Positions 26,383-35,170 of a stretch of DNA of 49,138 nucleotides are shown piece by piece. This DNA comes from Salinicola peritrichatus (GTDB lineage Bacteria > Pseudomonadota > Gammaproteobacteria > Pseudomonadales > Halomonadaceae). The stretch's first letter is position 1, and every line of letters begins with the position of its first letter. The stretch lies in the NCBI RefSeq assembly GCF_003206715.1, contig NZ_PZJU01000054.1:1-49138 (forward strand), given 5' to 3'. The position numbers were made by a program, and so were the translations under genes. The notes beneath the pieces were generated by a model. The model did no database searches, had not been told where the DNA came from, and saw nothing but the letters and a program-made list of their open reading frames with translations.

Positions 26383-27699
26383 TCAGTGCTGGGATTCGCT
26401 ACTGCCGCTGGTACCGCTATCCCCGGTGGCTTCGACATTATCTTCCGGCGTTTCGGCGCTGGTCTGCTTGGCCCGATCGGCCTCGGCGCCGTCCGACTCG
26501 GTGGTCGCTGCCTGTTCGTTGGAAGCCTTGGAAGCCGTAGCCTCGCTGACGTCGGCCTCGTCGCCCGCGTTGCCTGCATTGGACGACAGCGTCTCATAGT
26601 AGGCCTTGGCTCCGGGATGCAGCGGCACCACCAGGTTCTGGTCCATGCTATCGGGGTCGAACTGCTTGAGCGCGCCGACGGAAACATTGCCGGATTCCAG
26701 ATAGTCGTGGAAGCGCTTGGCCAGATCCTCGGCGACATCGTCGCGCATGTCGCTGCCGACGATCATGATGTTGCGGATCGCCACGGTATCGACGGCATCG
26801 CCCAGATTGTAACGCTCGGGCGCGCCGGCCGGGATCTCGTAGTTTTCGTAGTACGGATACTTCTCGAGCAGCGTGGAGGCGACATCGCCATCCACCGGGA
26901 CGAAGGTCACGTCGGTGCTCTGCATCAGGCCGGTGATACTGGAGTTGGGCACGCCGGAGGTGAAGAAGGCCGCATCCAGGTTGCCGTTGCCCATCTCGGT
27001 CACGCTATCGGCGTAGCCGGTATGACTGACCTGGGCCAGATCGTCGTAACTCAGGCCGGCGGACTCCAGTACCTTGGCCGCGCTCTGCTCGACCCCGGAA
27101 CCGACCTTGCCGACGCCAACGCGCTTGCCGGCCAGGTCGGCAATGCTGTGGATGCCGCTGTCGGCCGTGGCGACGACCTGGACCACGTTGGGGTACATGC
27201 CGGCGATGGTCCTGATGTCGGCGGGCTGGCCGTCGAACTGGTTCTGCCCTTTGACCGCATCGTAGCCCACGTCGCTCATCACGATGGCGACCTGATTGAG
27301 GCCGTCGGTAATGTTGTTGATGTTCTGCACGGACGCACCGGTAGAGACCACCTGCACACCGTCGACCAGATCGCTTTGCTCGAAGACGCTCTTCAGCGCG
27401 CCGCCGATCGGGTAGTAGCTGCCACCGGTACCGCCGGTACCAAAGATCAGATTGACCGGCTCGCCATTGGCGGCGCTATCGTCATCACCGCTGTTGCCGG
27501 AGGACGCAGTGCTCTGAGTATCGCTTGCGGCTCCGCCGGACGAGGACTCCGTCTGCGTGGGGGCGCTCTCACTCTGCTGGGACGATGACTGCGACTGACT
27601 GTCGTTACTGGCCTGGTCGTCGCCGTCGTCTCCGCATCCCACCAATAGCGCACCGGAAAGCCCCAAGGCGGCGAACAACATCCCTATACGTAGCCTCAT
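26383..27699 (-). CDS. TAXI-family TRAP solute-binding lipoprotein
   Basis: A 438-residue exported protein. The signal peptide ends in a lipobox (LLVGC, Cys22). A low-complexity Ser/Gln/Asp linker runs to about residue 78. The TAXI domain starts at NLIFGTGGTGGSYYPIGGAL and contains GVGKVGSGVEQSA. An acidic Ser/Ala/Glu-rich tail of about 65 residues follows the domain. Most relatives lack such a tail. The ligand is unknown; some TAXI proteins bind glutamate or other carboxylates. It is the first gene of the operon. Confidence 0.88.
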   Translation of the reverse strand: MRLRIGMLFAALGLSGALLVGCGDDGDDQASNDSQSQSSSQQSESAPTQTESSSGGAASDTQSTASSGNSGDDDSAANGEPVNLIFGTGGTGGSYYPIGGALKSVFEQSDLVDGVQVVSTGASVQNINNITDGLNQVAIVMSDVGYDAVKGQNQFDGQPADIRTIAGMYPNVVQVVATADSGIHSIADLAGKRVGVGKVGSGVEQSAAKVLESAGLSYDDLAQVSHTGYADSVTEMGNGNLDAAFFTSGVPNSSITGLMQSTDVTFVPVDGDVASTLLEKYPYYENYEIPAGAPERYNLGDAVDTVAIRNIMIVGSDMRDDVAEDLAKRFHDYLESGNVSVGALKQFDPDSMDQNLVVPLHPGAKAYYETLSSNAGNAGDEADVSEATASKASNEQAATTESDGAEADRAKQTSAETPEDNVEATGDSGTSGSSESQH

Positions 27700-27785
27700 G
27701 TATCACCCCGTCGGTTGAACAAGTAATAAGAACTGGTCATAGAGTAAGTAACGGTCGTCCCCGATACCATGCCGAAGCCAGCAAC

Positions 27786-27801
27786 TATAACTAAAGTCTA
27801 A
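27786..27801. promoter_or_regulatory. ACYAAAGTC-type dyad upstream of the TAXI-TRAP operon
   Basis: TATAAC-TAAA-GTCTAA, centred about 94 bp before the binding-protein start, matches the core of the palindrome at 23364-23379. The rest of 27700-27889 shows nothing else I can name. Confidence 0.4.
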
Positions 27802-27889
27802 GCATTTTCATCTATCTATCCGCGACAGGCTACTGTCTCTGCTGCCCCAACGGCCATTGCATTGCAGGCGAGTTCGAGCTGGCGCAGCT

Positions 27890-29161
27890 TCACTCGTGCT
27901 GCGAGCGTGGTTCGCTCTCGTTGTCCGCTGAATTGCCCACGAGGGCCGTGATTACCCTGCCGATCGTCAGGCCCTGCGCCAGGATCGAGAACAGCACGAT
28001 GATATAGGTGATCATCACCAACGCGTTGCGGTATTCGCTTTCCGGCAGCCCCAACGCCAGCGCCACCGAGATGCCGCCGCGCAGCCCGCCCCAGGTCAGC
28101 ACCCGGGTCGTGCCGCGGCGATAGTCGATCCAGTGCTTGAGTGCCAGCAGCGGCAGGCCGATGGTCGCCAGGCGCGCCACCAGGATGACGACGATCAGCG
28201 GCACCGCGACGACCAGATACGACCACTCGAAGGGAATCAGCAGCAGTTCGAGGCCGATCAGCACGAACAGCACCGCGTTGAGAATCTCGTCGATCAGTTC
28301 CCAGAAGCCGTCGACGTAGCGCCGCGTCGTCTCCGACATGGCATGTTCGCGGCCGCGGTTGCCGATGAACAGCCCAGCAATCACCATCGCGATCGGCCCC
28401 GAGACGTGGAGATGGGTCGCCAGGGTATAACCGCCCAGCACCAGCGCCAGGCTGACCAGCACTTCGATCTGGTACTGGTCGATGCTCTTCATCATCAGGT
28501 AGGCGACGTAGCCGGTGACCAGGCCGAGCAGGATGCCGCCGCCCGCCTCCTCGAGAAACAGCATGCCCGAGTGGGCGAAGGTCAGTTGCTCGCCGGCGGT
28601 GGCCGCGCCCAGCAGCAGCGTGAACACCACCACCGCCACGCCGTCGTTGAACAGCGACTCGCCGACGATCTTGATCTCCATGTCCTCCGGCGCGCCGGCG
28701 CTGCGCATGATGCCGAGCACGGCGATCGGGTCGGTCGGCGAGATCAGCGCGCCGAATACCAGACAGTAGAGATAGGGGGTCTCGAGATGGAAGGTGGCAA
28801 ACAGCCACCAGGCGGCGCTACCGATTGCCAGGGTCGAGACAACCACGCCGACGGTGGCAAGGAAGCTGATCGAATAGCGATAGTACCTGAGCTTGGCGAA
28901 ATCGACGTGCAGCGCACCGGCAAAAAGCAGAAACGACAGCATGCCATCCATCAGCAGCGCATTGAAATTGATCTGCCCAAGCCACGCCTCGGCCCAGTCG
29001 GTGATCATGTCGAAGCCAATGTGGTTGAGCGCGATCAGCGCCAGCGACAGTAGCAGCGCGATGAACATCACGCCGATGGTTGCCGGCAGTTTGACGAAAC
29101 GGTAGTTGAGCCACGCCAGCAGCGCGGTAACGGTGATGAATATGGCTGCGATTTCCAGCAT
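27890..29161 (-). CDS. CPA1-family Na+/H+ antiporter
   Basis: A 423-residue protein with about 12 helices. Conserved CPA1 (NhaP/YjcE-like) motifs are GALISPTDPIAVLGI, GESLFNDGVAVVVF with the membrane Asp, and TWGGLRGGISVALALG. It exchanges cytosolic Na+ (or K+) for protons, which fits a halophile. The ATG at 29161 has AGGGA upstream; the longer frame to 29203 lacks support. The hydrophilic C-terminus is short, so there is no large regulatory domain. Confidence 0.9.
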   Translation of the reverse strand: MLEIAAIFITVTALLAWLNYRFVKLPATIGVMFIALLLSLALIALNHIGFDMITDWAEAWLGQINFNALLMDGMLSFLLFAGALHVDFAKLRYYRYSISFLATVGVVVSTLAIGSAAWWLFATFHLETPYLYCLVFGALISPTDPIAVLGIMRSAGAPEDMEIKIVGESLFNDGVAVVVFTLLLGAATAGEQLTFAHSGMLFLEEAGGGILLGLVTGYVAYLMMKSIDQYQIEVLVSLALVLGGYTLATHLHVSGPIAMVIAGLFIGNRGREHAMSETTRRYVDGFWELIDEILNAVLFVLIGLELLLIPFEWSYLVVAVPLIVVILVARLATIGLPLLALKHWIDYRRGTTRVLTWGGLRGGISVALALGLPESEYRNALVMITYIIVLFSILAQGLTIGRVITALVGNSADNESEPRSQHE

Positions 29162-29336
29162 GGCGTCCCTTCCTATCGGAGTTGTTCCTACGAATGGCGC
29201 CACCGTCAGGCCCGATTCAAACCCGCTGACGGCTGATGGCGCGGCGTCCTGCGTGCGCTATTTACGATAGCGCATGGCGAAGCCATCCTTCCGTACTGTC
29301 GCCATGACATGGCTAGAGCGTGCTGAGCACAGACGT

Positions 29337-29366
29337 AAAAAAGCGGGCCCGGTAAACCGGACCCGC
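29337..29366 (-). terminator. Rho-independent terminator of metK
   Basis: A 10-bp GC-rich stem (29343-29352 with 29357-29366, one G-U pair, loop of four) is followed on the minus strand by six T residues (29342-29337), 25 bp after the metK stop. Confidence 0.9.
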
Positions 29367-29390
29367 CGTCTCATTTCTGCAAGCCTATCC

Positions 29391-30611
29391 TCACTGTCCA
29401 GCAGCGGACCTGAGCGCCTCGGCCTTGTCGGTCTTCTCCCACGGGAAAGCGGTAAAGGTCTCGGTCTGCTGTTCGCCGCTGACATCGGTCCAGGCGTAGC
29501 TGTGCTCGAACGGCTCGCGACCGAAGTGACCGTAGGCCGCGGTGAGCTGATACATGGGGTGGAGCAGGTCGAGCATGCGCGTGATCGCGTAGGGGCGCAG
29601 GTCGAAGTGCTCGCGCACCAGTTCGATGATCTTGTCGTCCGACACCTTGCCGGTGCCGAAGGTGTTGATCGACACCGAGGTCGGCTCGGCGACGCCGATC
29701 GCGTAGGAGACCTGGATCTCGCACATGTCGGCCAGCCCGGCGGCGACGATGTTCTTGGCCACGTAGCGGCCGGCGTAGGCGGCGCTGCGGTCGACCTTGG
29801 ACGGGTCCTTGCCGGAGAAGGCGCCGCCGCCGTGGCGGGCCATGCCGCCGTAGGTGTCGACGATGATCTTGCGCCCGGTCAGGCCGCAGTCGCCGACCGG
29901 ACCGCCGATCAAGAACTTGCCGGTCGGATTGATGTGGAACCTGGTCGATTCGGTGATCCACTCGGCCGGCAGCACGTCACGGATGACCAGTTCCTCGACG
30001 GCGTGACGCAGCTCCTCCTGGGAGATGCTCTCGTCGTGCTGGGTCGACAGCACCACCGCATCGACGGCGACGGGCTTGCCGTCGTCGCCGTAGCGGAAGG
30101 TGACCTGGCTCTTGGCATCCGGACGCAGCCAGGAGAGCGTGCCGTTCTTGCGCAGCTCGGACTGGCGCTCGACCAGGCGATGGGCATAGTGAATCGGCGC
30201 CGGCATGTAGGACGGCGTCTCGTTAGTGGCGTAGCCGAACATCAGGCCCTGGTCGCCGGCGCCCTGGTCCTCGGGCTTGCTGCGATCGACGCCCTGGGCG
30301 ATATCGACGCTCTGCTTGCCGATCAGGTTGATCACCCCGCAGGTCTCGCCATCGAAGCCGACATCGGAAGAGGTGTAGCCAATCTCCAGAATCACCTTGC
30401 GCACCAGCTCTTCCAGATCCACCCAGGCGGTGGTCGAAATCTCGCCGGCAACGATCGCCACGCCGGTCTTGACCAGCGTTTCGCAGGCCACGCGCGCCTG
30501 CTTGTCGCGGGCGATGATGGCGTCAAGAACGGCATCGGAGATTTGATCGGCGATCTTGTCCGGATGGCCTTCGGAGACGGATTCGGAGGTAAACAGAGAG
30601 TATTCGCTCAT
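29391..30611 (-). CDS. metK: S-adenosylmethionine synthase
   Basis: A 406-residue enzyme making SAM from ATP and methionine. Signatures: [18 protein letters not shown] at the N-terminus, [12 protein letters not shown] (ATP-binding), and [18 protein letters not shown] (phosphate loop). Length and all conserved blocks are normal. The 183 bases between metK and the next gene upstream show no riboswitch I recognise. A strong terminator follows. Confidence 0.97.
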   Translation of the reverse strand: MSEYSLFTSESVSEGHPDKIADQISDAVLDAIIARDKQARVACETLVKTGVAIVAGEISTTAWVDLEELVRKVILEIGYTSSDVGFDGETCGVINLIGKQSVDIAQGVDRSKPEDQGAGDQGLMFGYATNETPSYMPAPIHYAHRLVERQSELRKNGTLSWLRPDAKSQVTFRYGDDGKPVAVDAVVLSTQHDESISQEELRHAVEELVIRDVLPAEWITESTRFHINPTGKFLIGGPVGDCGLTGRKIIVDTYGGMARHGGGAFSGKDPSKVDRSAAYAGRYVAKNIVAAGLADMCEIQVSYAIGVAEPTSVSINTFGTGKVSDDKIIELVREHFDLRPYAITRMLDLLHPMYQLTAAYGHFGREPFEHSYAWTDVSGEQQTETFTAFPWEKTDKAEALRSAAGQ

Positions 30612-30794
30612 GGCGTACGGAGATCCCTTCGTTCACTGGTTGCGGCTCGCAGTCACGACCCGCCTTGGCTGGACATTCAGCGCCGTCGGACGGCAGCAAA
30701 CGGCGCATGACGTCCCCAGGGCCTAGTCCCGAGCGCACCGGGACAGGGGTCAAAAGTCTACACACTGAATCGCTAGCTGCCTATGCTTTGCCAC

Positions 30795-31622
30795 CTAAGC
30801 CGTCGATTGACCAGCGCTATCGTGGGCCGTCGCGCCATGCACCATCTCGATCAGTCGTTCGATACCCGCCGTGGCATGCTCCCGCTGCCAGGCGTTGCGA
30901 CCGAAGATCACGCCGCGGGCACCGTTGTCGATCGCGCCACGGGTAAAGCGTGCCAGTGCCTCGTCGTCGTTCATCGCCGCTCCGCCCAGCACCAGCACGG
31001 GAACCGGGCAGCTCTCCACCAGCATGCGCATGTCCTCGGCCTCGCCGGTGAACTGCGCCTTGATCAGATCGGCGCCCAGTTCGGCGGCGATTCGCGATAC
31101 CCGGGCGATGCGTGCGGCATCGAGCCGATCGCCCTCGCGGCTGCCCCACACCACCGCCTCGACGATCAACGGCAATCCGATCACCTCGCACTGGCGCGCG
31201 GTCTCGGCAACGACACGCAGGTTGTCCGCCTCGCGCCGGGGGTCGTCGTAACCCGAGATCAGGCACATCACCACGGCGTCGGCACCCAGCGCCTGCGCCT
31301 CGGCGGGCGTGGCGATCATGCGATGATGCTCCTCGCCGGCCAAGGCGAAATCCCCGACCATGGGATAATCGATGCGCAGCACCGCCCTCGGCGCTTCGCT
31401 GTGGGCGAACAGCTCCCGGTACTGCTTGAGCAGGCCGGGCGACAGCAGCACCGCTTCCGGCCCGGCTTCGATGATCGCCGCCACGGTTCGCCGCGCATCG
31501 ATGGCATGCTCGACCGGCCCCGCCAACAGGGTGCGATCGAAGGCGACCATGCAACTCAAGCCGGTATCGCGGCGAAACAGACGTCCAGTGCGCAAATGGC
31601 TCGAGGTCAGGGCGTGCGTCAT
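30795..31622 (-). CDS. Class I aldolase/thiolase of the FbaB-LsrF (DhnA) family
   Basis: A 275-residue TIM-barrel protein. The Schiff-base lysine is Lys188 in GADLIKAQF; CPVPVLVLGG and GVIFGRNAWQREH parallel LsrF (GCPVPIVIAGG, GVDMGRNIFQ). Relatives cleave ketose-1-phosphates to DHAP plus an aldehyde (FbaB, LacD) or perform thiolysis of phosphorylated autoinducer-2 (LsrF). The ATG at 31622 overlaps the stop of the FAD dehydrogenase gene. As the last gene of a kinase-dehydrogenase-aldolase operon, it is the likely C-C cleaving step. The substrate is not known. Confidence 0.82.
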   Translation of the reverse strand: MTHALTSSHLRTGRLFRRDTGLSCMVAFDRTLLAGPVEHAIDARRTVAAIIEAGPEAVLLSPGLLKQYRELFAHSEAPRAVLRIDYPMVGDFALAGEEHHRMIATPAEAQALGADAVVMCLISGYDDPRREADNLRVVAETARQCEVIGLPLIVEAVVWGSREGDRLDAARIARVSRIAAELGADLIKAQFTGEAEDMRMLVESCPVPVLVLGGAAMNDDEALARFTRGAIDNGARGVIFGRNAWQREHATAGIERLIEMVHGATAHDSAGQSTA

Positions 31623-33361
31623 GAGGCGGCCTCCGCATCGGTGGTTTGAGCCTGGGTCGCTGGCGCCAGCGAGACGCCGTGTCGCGTGGCAATCTGTCGC
31701 GTCGCCGCGACCTCCTGGCGGCGGCGCGCTTCCGTCCATCCCAGGGCCCCTGCGCAAAGGCTCGCGACCTCGTCTATCACCGCCGCATCGAGGCGCGCGG
31801 AGAGTGCGATCGGCAAGCGCCGGAAGAGCACGTCGGCCAGATGTTCGACGCGCTCGTGGCGACAGACGAAGTCGATCTCGCCGACCCGATAGTCGTCGAG
31901 GGACTTCAGCCGCCGCTGGCCTTCGGCGGCTTCCTCGCAGTGACGCGCCACCATCTCGCCACGGCTGCCGTAGCGCTCCAGCAAGGCGATCGCACGCCGG
32001 CGGTCACCCAGGCACAGCACCGTCACCCGCTCAAGCCACGCCTCGCGCGCGGCCATGTCGCGGGGATAGTCGCGCCCCCCGCCGATCGCCAGTTGCCGGG
32101 TATCGATCGCGCGCCGACGCCCGAGCCGGGCCAGCAGTTCGTCGCTCACCTCTTCGGCGAAGCCGCGGAAAGTGGTCCACTTGCCGCCGACCAGCGACAA
32201 CACCGGCCAGCCGTGGATGCGATCCTCGACGATGGCGTGATCGCGGCTGATCTGGCCGGGATCGGTGACATCACTGCACGGCAACGGACGCACGCCGCTG
32301 TAGCGATAGCGCACCTGCCCGGGCTCGATCGGTACCTCGGGGAACAGGTAGCGCACTGCTTCGAGCATGTAGTCGCGCTCGTCATCGTCGCATACCGCCT
32401 GATCCGGATCGGTACAGCGAATGTCCGTCGCCCCGACCAGTACGTGATCCATGAACGGATAGATCAGACAGATGCGCCCGTCCGGGGTGCCGAAGTAGAT
32501 CATGCGGCCGTCGAGCTGGCGCCGCAGTGCGGGCGCATCGACGATCAAATGTCCGCCCTTGGTACCGCCGATATGCTGCGTCCCGAGCCCCAACAGCCGG
32601 TTGATCCCGTCGATCCAGGCTCCGCCGGCATTGACGATGACCTGCGGGCGCACGTTGAAACACCGCCCGCTCTCGTCCTCGAAGCTCACGCTATCGCCGT
32701 CGGCCCCGGTCAATGTCACGTGGTTGAGCGCCATCGCCCCGCGATGGGCACGGCAGCCGTCGTCGATCAGCTCGTAGCCGAGGCGTTCGGCCTGAGTGAT
32801 GGCGGCATCGTAATAGGTATGCAGCGCGCGCACGTCGCGGCGAATGCCCGGCAGCGACCGGTGCACCTTGCGTCCGAACATCACCGAATGGCGCGGCATG
32901 CTGCGAAACTGGCGGCCGAAGAAGTCGTAGAGCGTCAGCCCCAGCTCGCTGATCAGAATGCCGCGGTCGTCGAGCTTGGCCGGGCGACCGAAGAAACGCT
33001 GGATCGACGGCCAGATCCCGCCCAACCAGCTATGGGTCGGCATCGCCGTGCGCAGTGGATGGACCACGTGAGGGGCGTTGCGCAGCAGCAGATTGCGTTC
33101 GCGGGTCGACTGCGCCACCAGACGGAACTCGCCGCTTTCCAGATACTTGAGCCCGCCATGGATCAGTCGCGACGGCGCGGCGCTGGCGCCGGCGCAGAAG
33201 TCCTGCTTGTCGACGATCAACACGTCGACGCCCTGTAGCGCCAGATCCCGGAACAGCCCGGCACCATTGATGCCGGCGCCGACGATCAGCACCGAAACCG
33301 CCGGATCGGCGGACAGCCGTTCCAGCGTCTGCGAGCGGTTCAAAGGCGGCATGGTGCTCAT
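31619..33361 (-). CDS. FAD-dependent GlpD/EryB-like polyol-phosphate dehydrogenase
   Basis: A 580-residue glycerol-3-phosphate dehydrogenase homologue. It has an N-terminal FAD Rossmann motif (VLIVGAGINGAGLFRDLALQG, about 24-44), the GlpD signature SRLIHGGLKYLESGEF, the DAO core with GGTKGGHLIV, and a C-terminal alpha-helical domain (WTTFRGFAEEVSDEL onward). It would oxidise the C2 hydroxyl of a polyol-1-phosphate and pass electrons to quinone. It overlaps the kinase upstream and the aldolase downstream by ATGA junctions. EryB (erythritol-phosphate dehydrogenase) and plain GlpD are both possible; the neighbours favour a polyol other than glycerol. Confidence 0.83.
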   Translation of the reverse strand: MSTMPPLNRSQTLERLSADPAVSVLIVGAGINGAGLFRDLALQGVDVLIVDKQDFCAGASAAPSRLIHGGLKYLESGEFRLVAQSTRERNLLLRNAPHVVHPLRTAMPTHSWLGGIWPSIQRFFGRPAKLDDRGILISELGLTLYDFFGRQFRSMPRHSVMFGRKVHRSLPGIRRDVRALHTYYDAAITQAERLGYELIDDGCRAHRGAMALNHVTLTGADGDSVSFEDESGRCFNVRPQVIVNAGGAWIDGINRLLGLGTQHIGGTKGGHLIVDAPALRRQLDGRMIYFGTPDGRICLIYPFMDHVLVGATDIRCTDPDQAVCDDDERDYMLEAVRYLFPEVPIEPGQVRYRYSGVRPLPCSDVTDPGQISRDHAIVEDRIHGWPVLSLVGGKWTTFRGFAEEVSDELLARLGRRRAIDTRQLAIGGGRDYPRDMAAREAWLERVTVLCLGDRRRAIALLERYGSRGEMVARHCEEAAEGQRRLKSLDDYRVGEIDFVCRHERVEHLADVLFRRLPIALSARLDAAVIDEVASLCAGALGWTEARRRQEVAATRQIATRHGVSLAPATQAQTTDAEAAS

Positions 33362-34923
33362 CGCGCGGCTCCCGTCGAAGCGGCGACAGCGGGCGCCGAG
33401 GACAACGCCGCGTCAGCCGCGGGCTCGTCGGCATCCAGCTCCGACCACAATGGACGCAGGCATTCGACCAGCCGCTGATAGCGTGCGAAGCCTTGCTGAC
33501 ATGCGGCCTGACGCCCGGGGTCCGGCACATAACGGTGATCGACCTCGCACAGCCCCGTCGTCGCCTCGATCGTGGGGAAGACGCCGGCCGCCACGCCGGC
33601 GCAGATGGCCGCGCCCCAGGCGGCGGCTTCCCGGATTCGCGACGTCTCCAGCGGCAGCCCCAGAGCGTCGGCGAACAGTTGGGCCAGGCGCGGCGAATGG
33701 CTGCCGCCACCGGTGATCCGCACCCGCTCGATGGCAAACGCCGAGGCCAGCGCGTCGACATGCACCCGGTGGTTGAAGACCACCCCTTCGAGGATCGCCC
33801 GCAGCACATGGCCGCGGCCGTGCCAGCCCTGCAGGCCGAACAGCCCGGCACTGGCCGGCTCGTCGTAGGGCGAACCGTAGAGAAACGGATGGTAGACCAG
33901 CCGCGACGGGCTGGCGAAAGCCTCCGCCAGCGCCGCCTCCATCTCGGCGAGAAAAGCGCCGGTACCGCCATCGTCCGCCCTGCCCCATTGGCGGTGGAAC
34001 CATTCGAGATTGCTCGACGACGCCGGGGAGATCGCCATGTTGAGCCATTGCCCGGGGCGCAGCCCGTTGCGGGTGGCCCAGCGCGGATCGGGATGCGGAG
34101 CGTTCGAGAACACTTCGTTGATGCTGAATGTCCCGGCGGCGATGGTCAGGCTGTCGGCACCGACATTGCCCAGTCCCACCGCGCTGGCGGTGACATCGTG
34201 CAGCCCGGTGGCCACCGGAGTGCCGGCCGTCAATCCGGTTTCCCGCGCGGCCTCTTGCGTGACCTGGCCGGCAATCTGGTCAGGCATGCGCACTTCCGGC
34301 AGCGCCGCGAAGGCAGCTTCTATGCCGAGCATCGCCAGTCCCTCGCGACTGTAGCGCTGCGTGCGCACGTCGGTATAGCCGGTGCTGGCCTCGGTGAAGT
34401 CGGTGGCGACCGCCCCCGTCAGCTTGAGACGCAGCCAGTCCTTGCAGGTCAACACATGACCGAGAGCACTGAAACGCTCGGGCTGGCACGCCTGCAGCCA
34501 CGCCAGCAGGGCCACCGGCGAGAAGGCGAACGGCACCTGGCCGATCCGCTCGAGCGCCTGTTCGCGCACACCTTCCCGGCACCAGCGCTCGACGATGCCG
34601 GCGGCGCGGCTGTCCAACGAGGTGATTGCCGCTCCCAACGGCTCGCCGTGTCGATCGACCGGATAGAGCCCGTCGCCATGGCCGGTGACGCCGACCGCCA
34701 GGATATCGCCGCCGTCGAGCCCGGCTGCGTCCAGGGCGCCGCGGATCGCCCTGGCGGCGCTGGCCCAGGCGGCATTCATGTCGCGCTCGACCCAATGCGC
34801 CCGAGGGTGTTCGAGCCTGGATGAATCACGCGCGACCCCGGCCACGCGCCCCCAGGTATCGAAGATCACTGCCTTGGTGGCGCTGGAACCGCCATCGAGC
34901 CCCAGCAGAAAACCGCGTGACAT
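33358..34923 (-). CDS. FGGY-family carbohydrate/polyol kinase (EryA/LyxK-like)
   Basis: A 521-residue sugar kinase. N-terminal ATPase motif FLLGLDGGSSATKAVIFD, then VGVTGHGDGLYPVD, TKDWLRLKLTG-like CKDWLRLKLTG, GLHDVTASAVGLG and the C-terminal VRITGGGSHSPRLAQLFAD. The order and wording resemble the L-xylulose kinase and erythritol kinase group rather than GlpK. The ATG at 34923 has GGAGG five bases upstream. It is the first gene of the operon with the FAD dehydrogenase and aldolase, divergent from a Zn dehydrogenase. The phosphorylated substrate is unknown. Confidence 0.83.
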   Translation of the reverse strand: MSRGFLLGLDGGSSATKAVIFDTWGRVAGVARDSSRLEHPRAHWVERDMNAAWASAARAIRGALDAAGLDGGDILAVGVTGHGDGLYPVDRHGEPLGAAITSLDSRAAGIVERWCREGVREQALERIGQVPFAFSPVALLAWLQACQPERFSALGHVLTCKDWLRLKLTGAVATDFTEASTGYTDVRTQRYSREGLAMLGIEAAFAALPEVRMPDQIAGQVTQEAARETGLTAGTPVATGLHDVTASAVGLGNVGADSLTIAAGTFSINEVFSNAPHPDPRWATRNGLRPGQWLNMAISPASSSNLEWFHRQWGRADDGGTGAFLAEMEAALAEAFASPSRLVYHPFLYGSPYDEPASAGLFGLQGWHGRGHVLRAILEGVVFNHRVHVDALASAFAIERVRITGGGSHSPRLAQLFADALGLPLETSRIREAAAWGAAICAGVAAGVFPTIEATTGLCEVDHRYVPDPGRQAACQQGFARYQRLVECLRPLWSELDADEPAADAALSSAPAVAASTGAAR

Positions 34924-34980
34924 GGCTGCCTCCCATTGGCGGCGTCCGCCCGCTGTGGCAGACGCCTTCACAGCCATTTC

Positions 34981-34998
34981 TAACACCATGTTGTTATA
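34981..34998. promoter_or_regulatory. Putative operator A in the polyol divergent promoter
   Basis: TAACACCATGTTGTTATA, 58 bp upstream of the kinase start, contains the dyad TAACA-N6-TGTTA. It shares 14 of 18 positions with the inverted site at 35120-35137 (pattern TAACACCNTGNNGTNATA). The candidate binder is the DeoR protein encoded at 36366. Confidence 0.45.
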
Positions 34999-35097
34999 TT
35001 TCCGCGTTAGACATTGGTTTTAACTTCTCAATAACTTTTATTTAATTTATTTATTTTCAAAAACTTAAAAAGAAGAAATCTATCAGTCTCTTTCTCG

Positions 35098-35111
35098 CGA
35101 CCAAAGTCATA
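35098..35111. promoter_or_regulatory. ACYAAAGTC-type dyad in the polyol divergent promoter
   Basis: CGAC-CAAA-GTCATA, centred about 67 bp before the Zn dehydrogenase start. It is the same core as 23364-23379 and sits between operators A and B in an AT-rich stretch. Confidence 0.4.
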
Positions 35112-35119
35112 CGGAAAAT

Positions 35120-35137
35120 TATCACGCCAGGGTGTTA
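35120..35137. promoter_or_regulatory. Putative operator B in the polyol divergent promoter
   Basis: Read on the minus strand this is TAACACCCTGGCGTGATA, the inverted partner of 34981-34998. It lies 33 bp before the dehydrogenase ATG, a position suited to repression. Confidence 0.45.
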
Positions 35138-35170
35138 TGAATAGGAAAACTTCATATCGTCGGAGTTACC

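Noticed and set aside
28133-29053. A 306-codon plus-strand frame opposite the CPA1 antiporter
   Set aside because: It mirrors the antiporter codons, is rich in His, Gln and Arg, and resembles no family.
30523-30765. An 80-codon minus-strand frame overlapping the start of metK
   Set aside because: It overlaps conserved metK codons out of frame, has no family resemblance and no ribosome-binding site.
35020-35035. A third PdhR-type site (ATTGGTTTTA) in the polyol promoter
   Set aside because: Only one half-site matches; the second half lacks ACCAAT.
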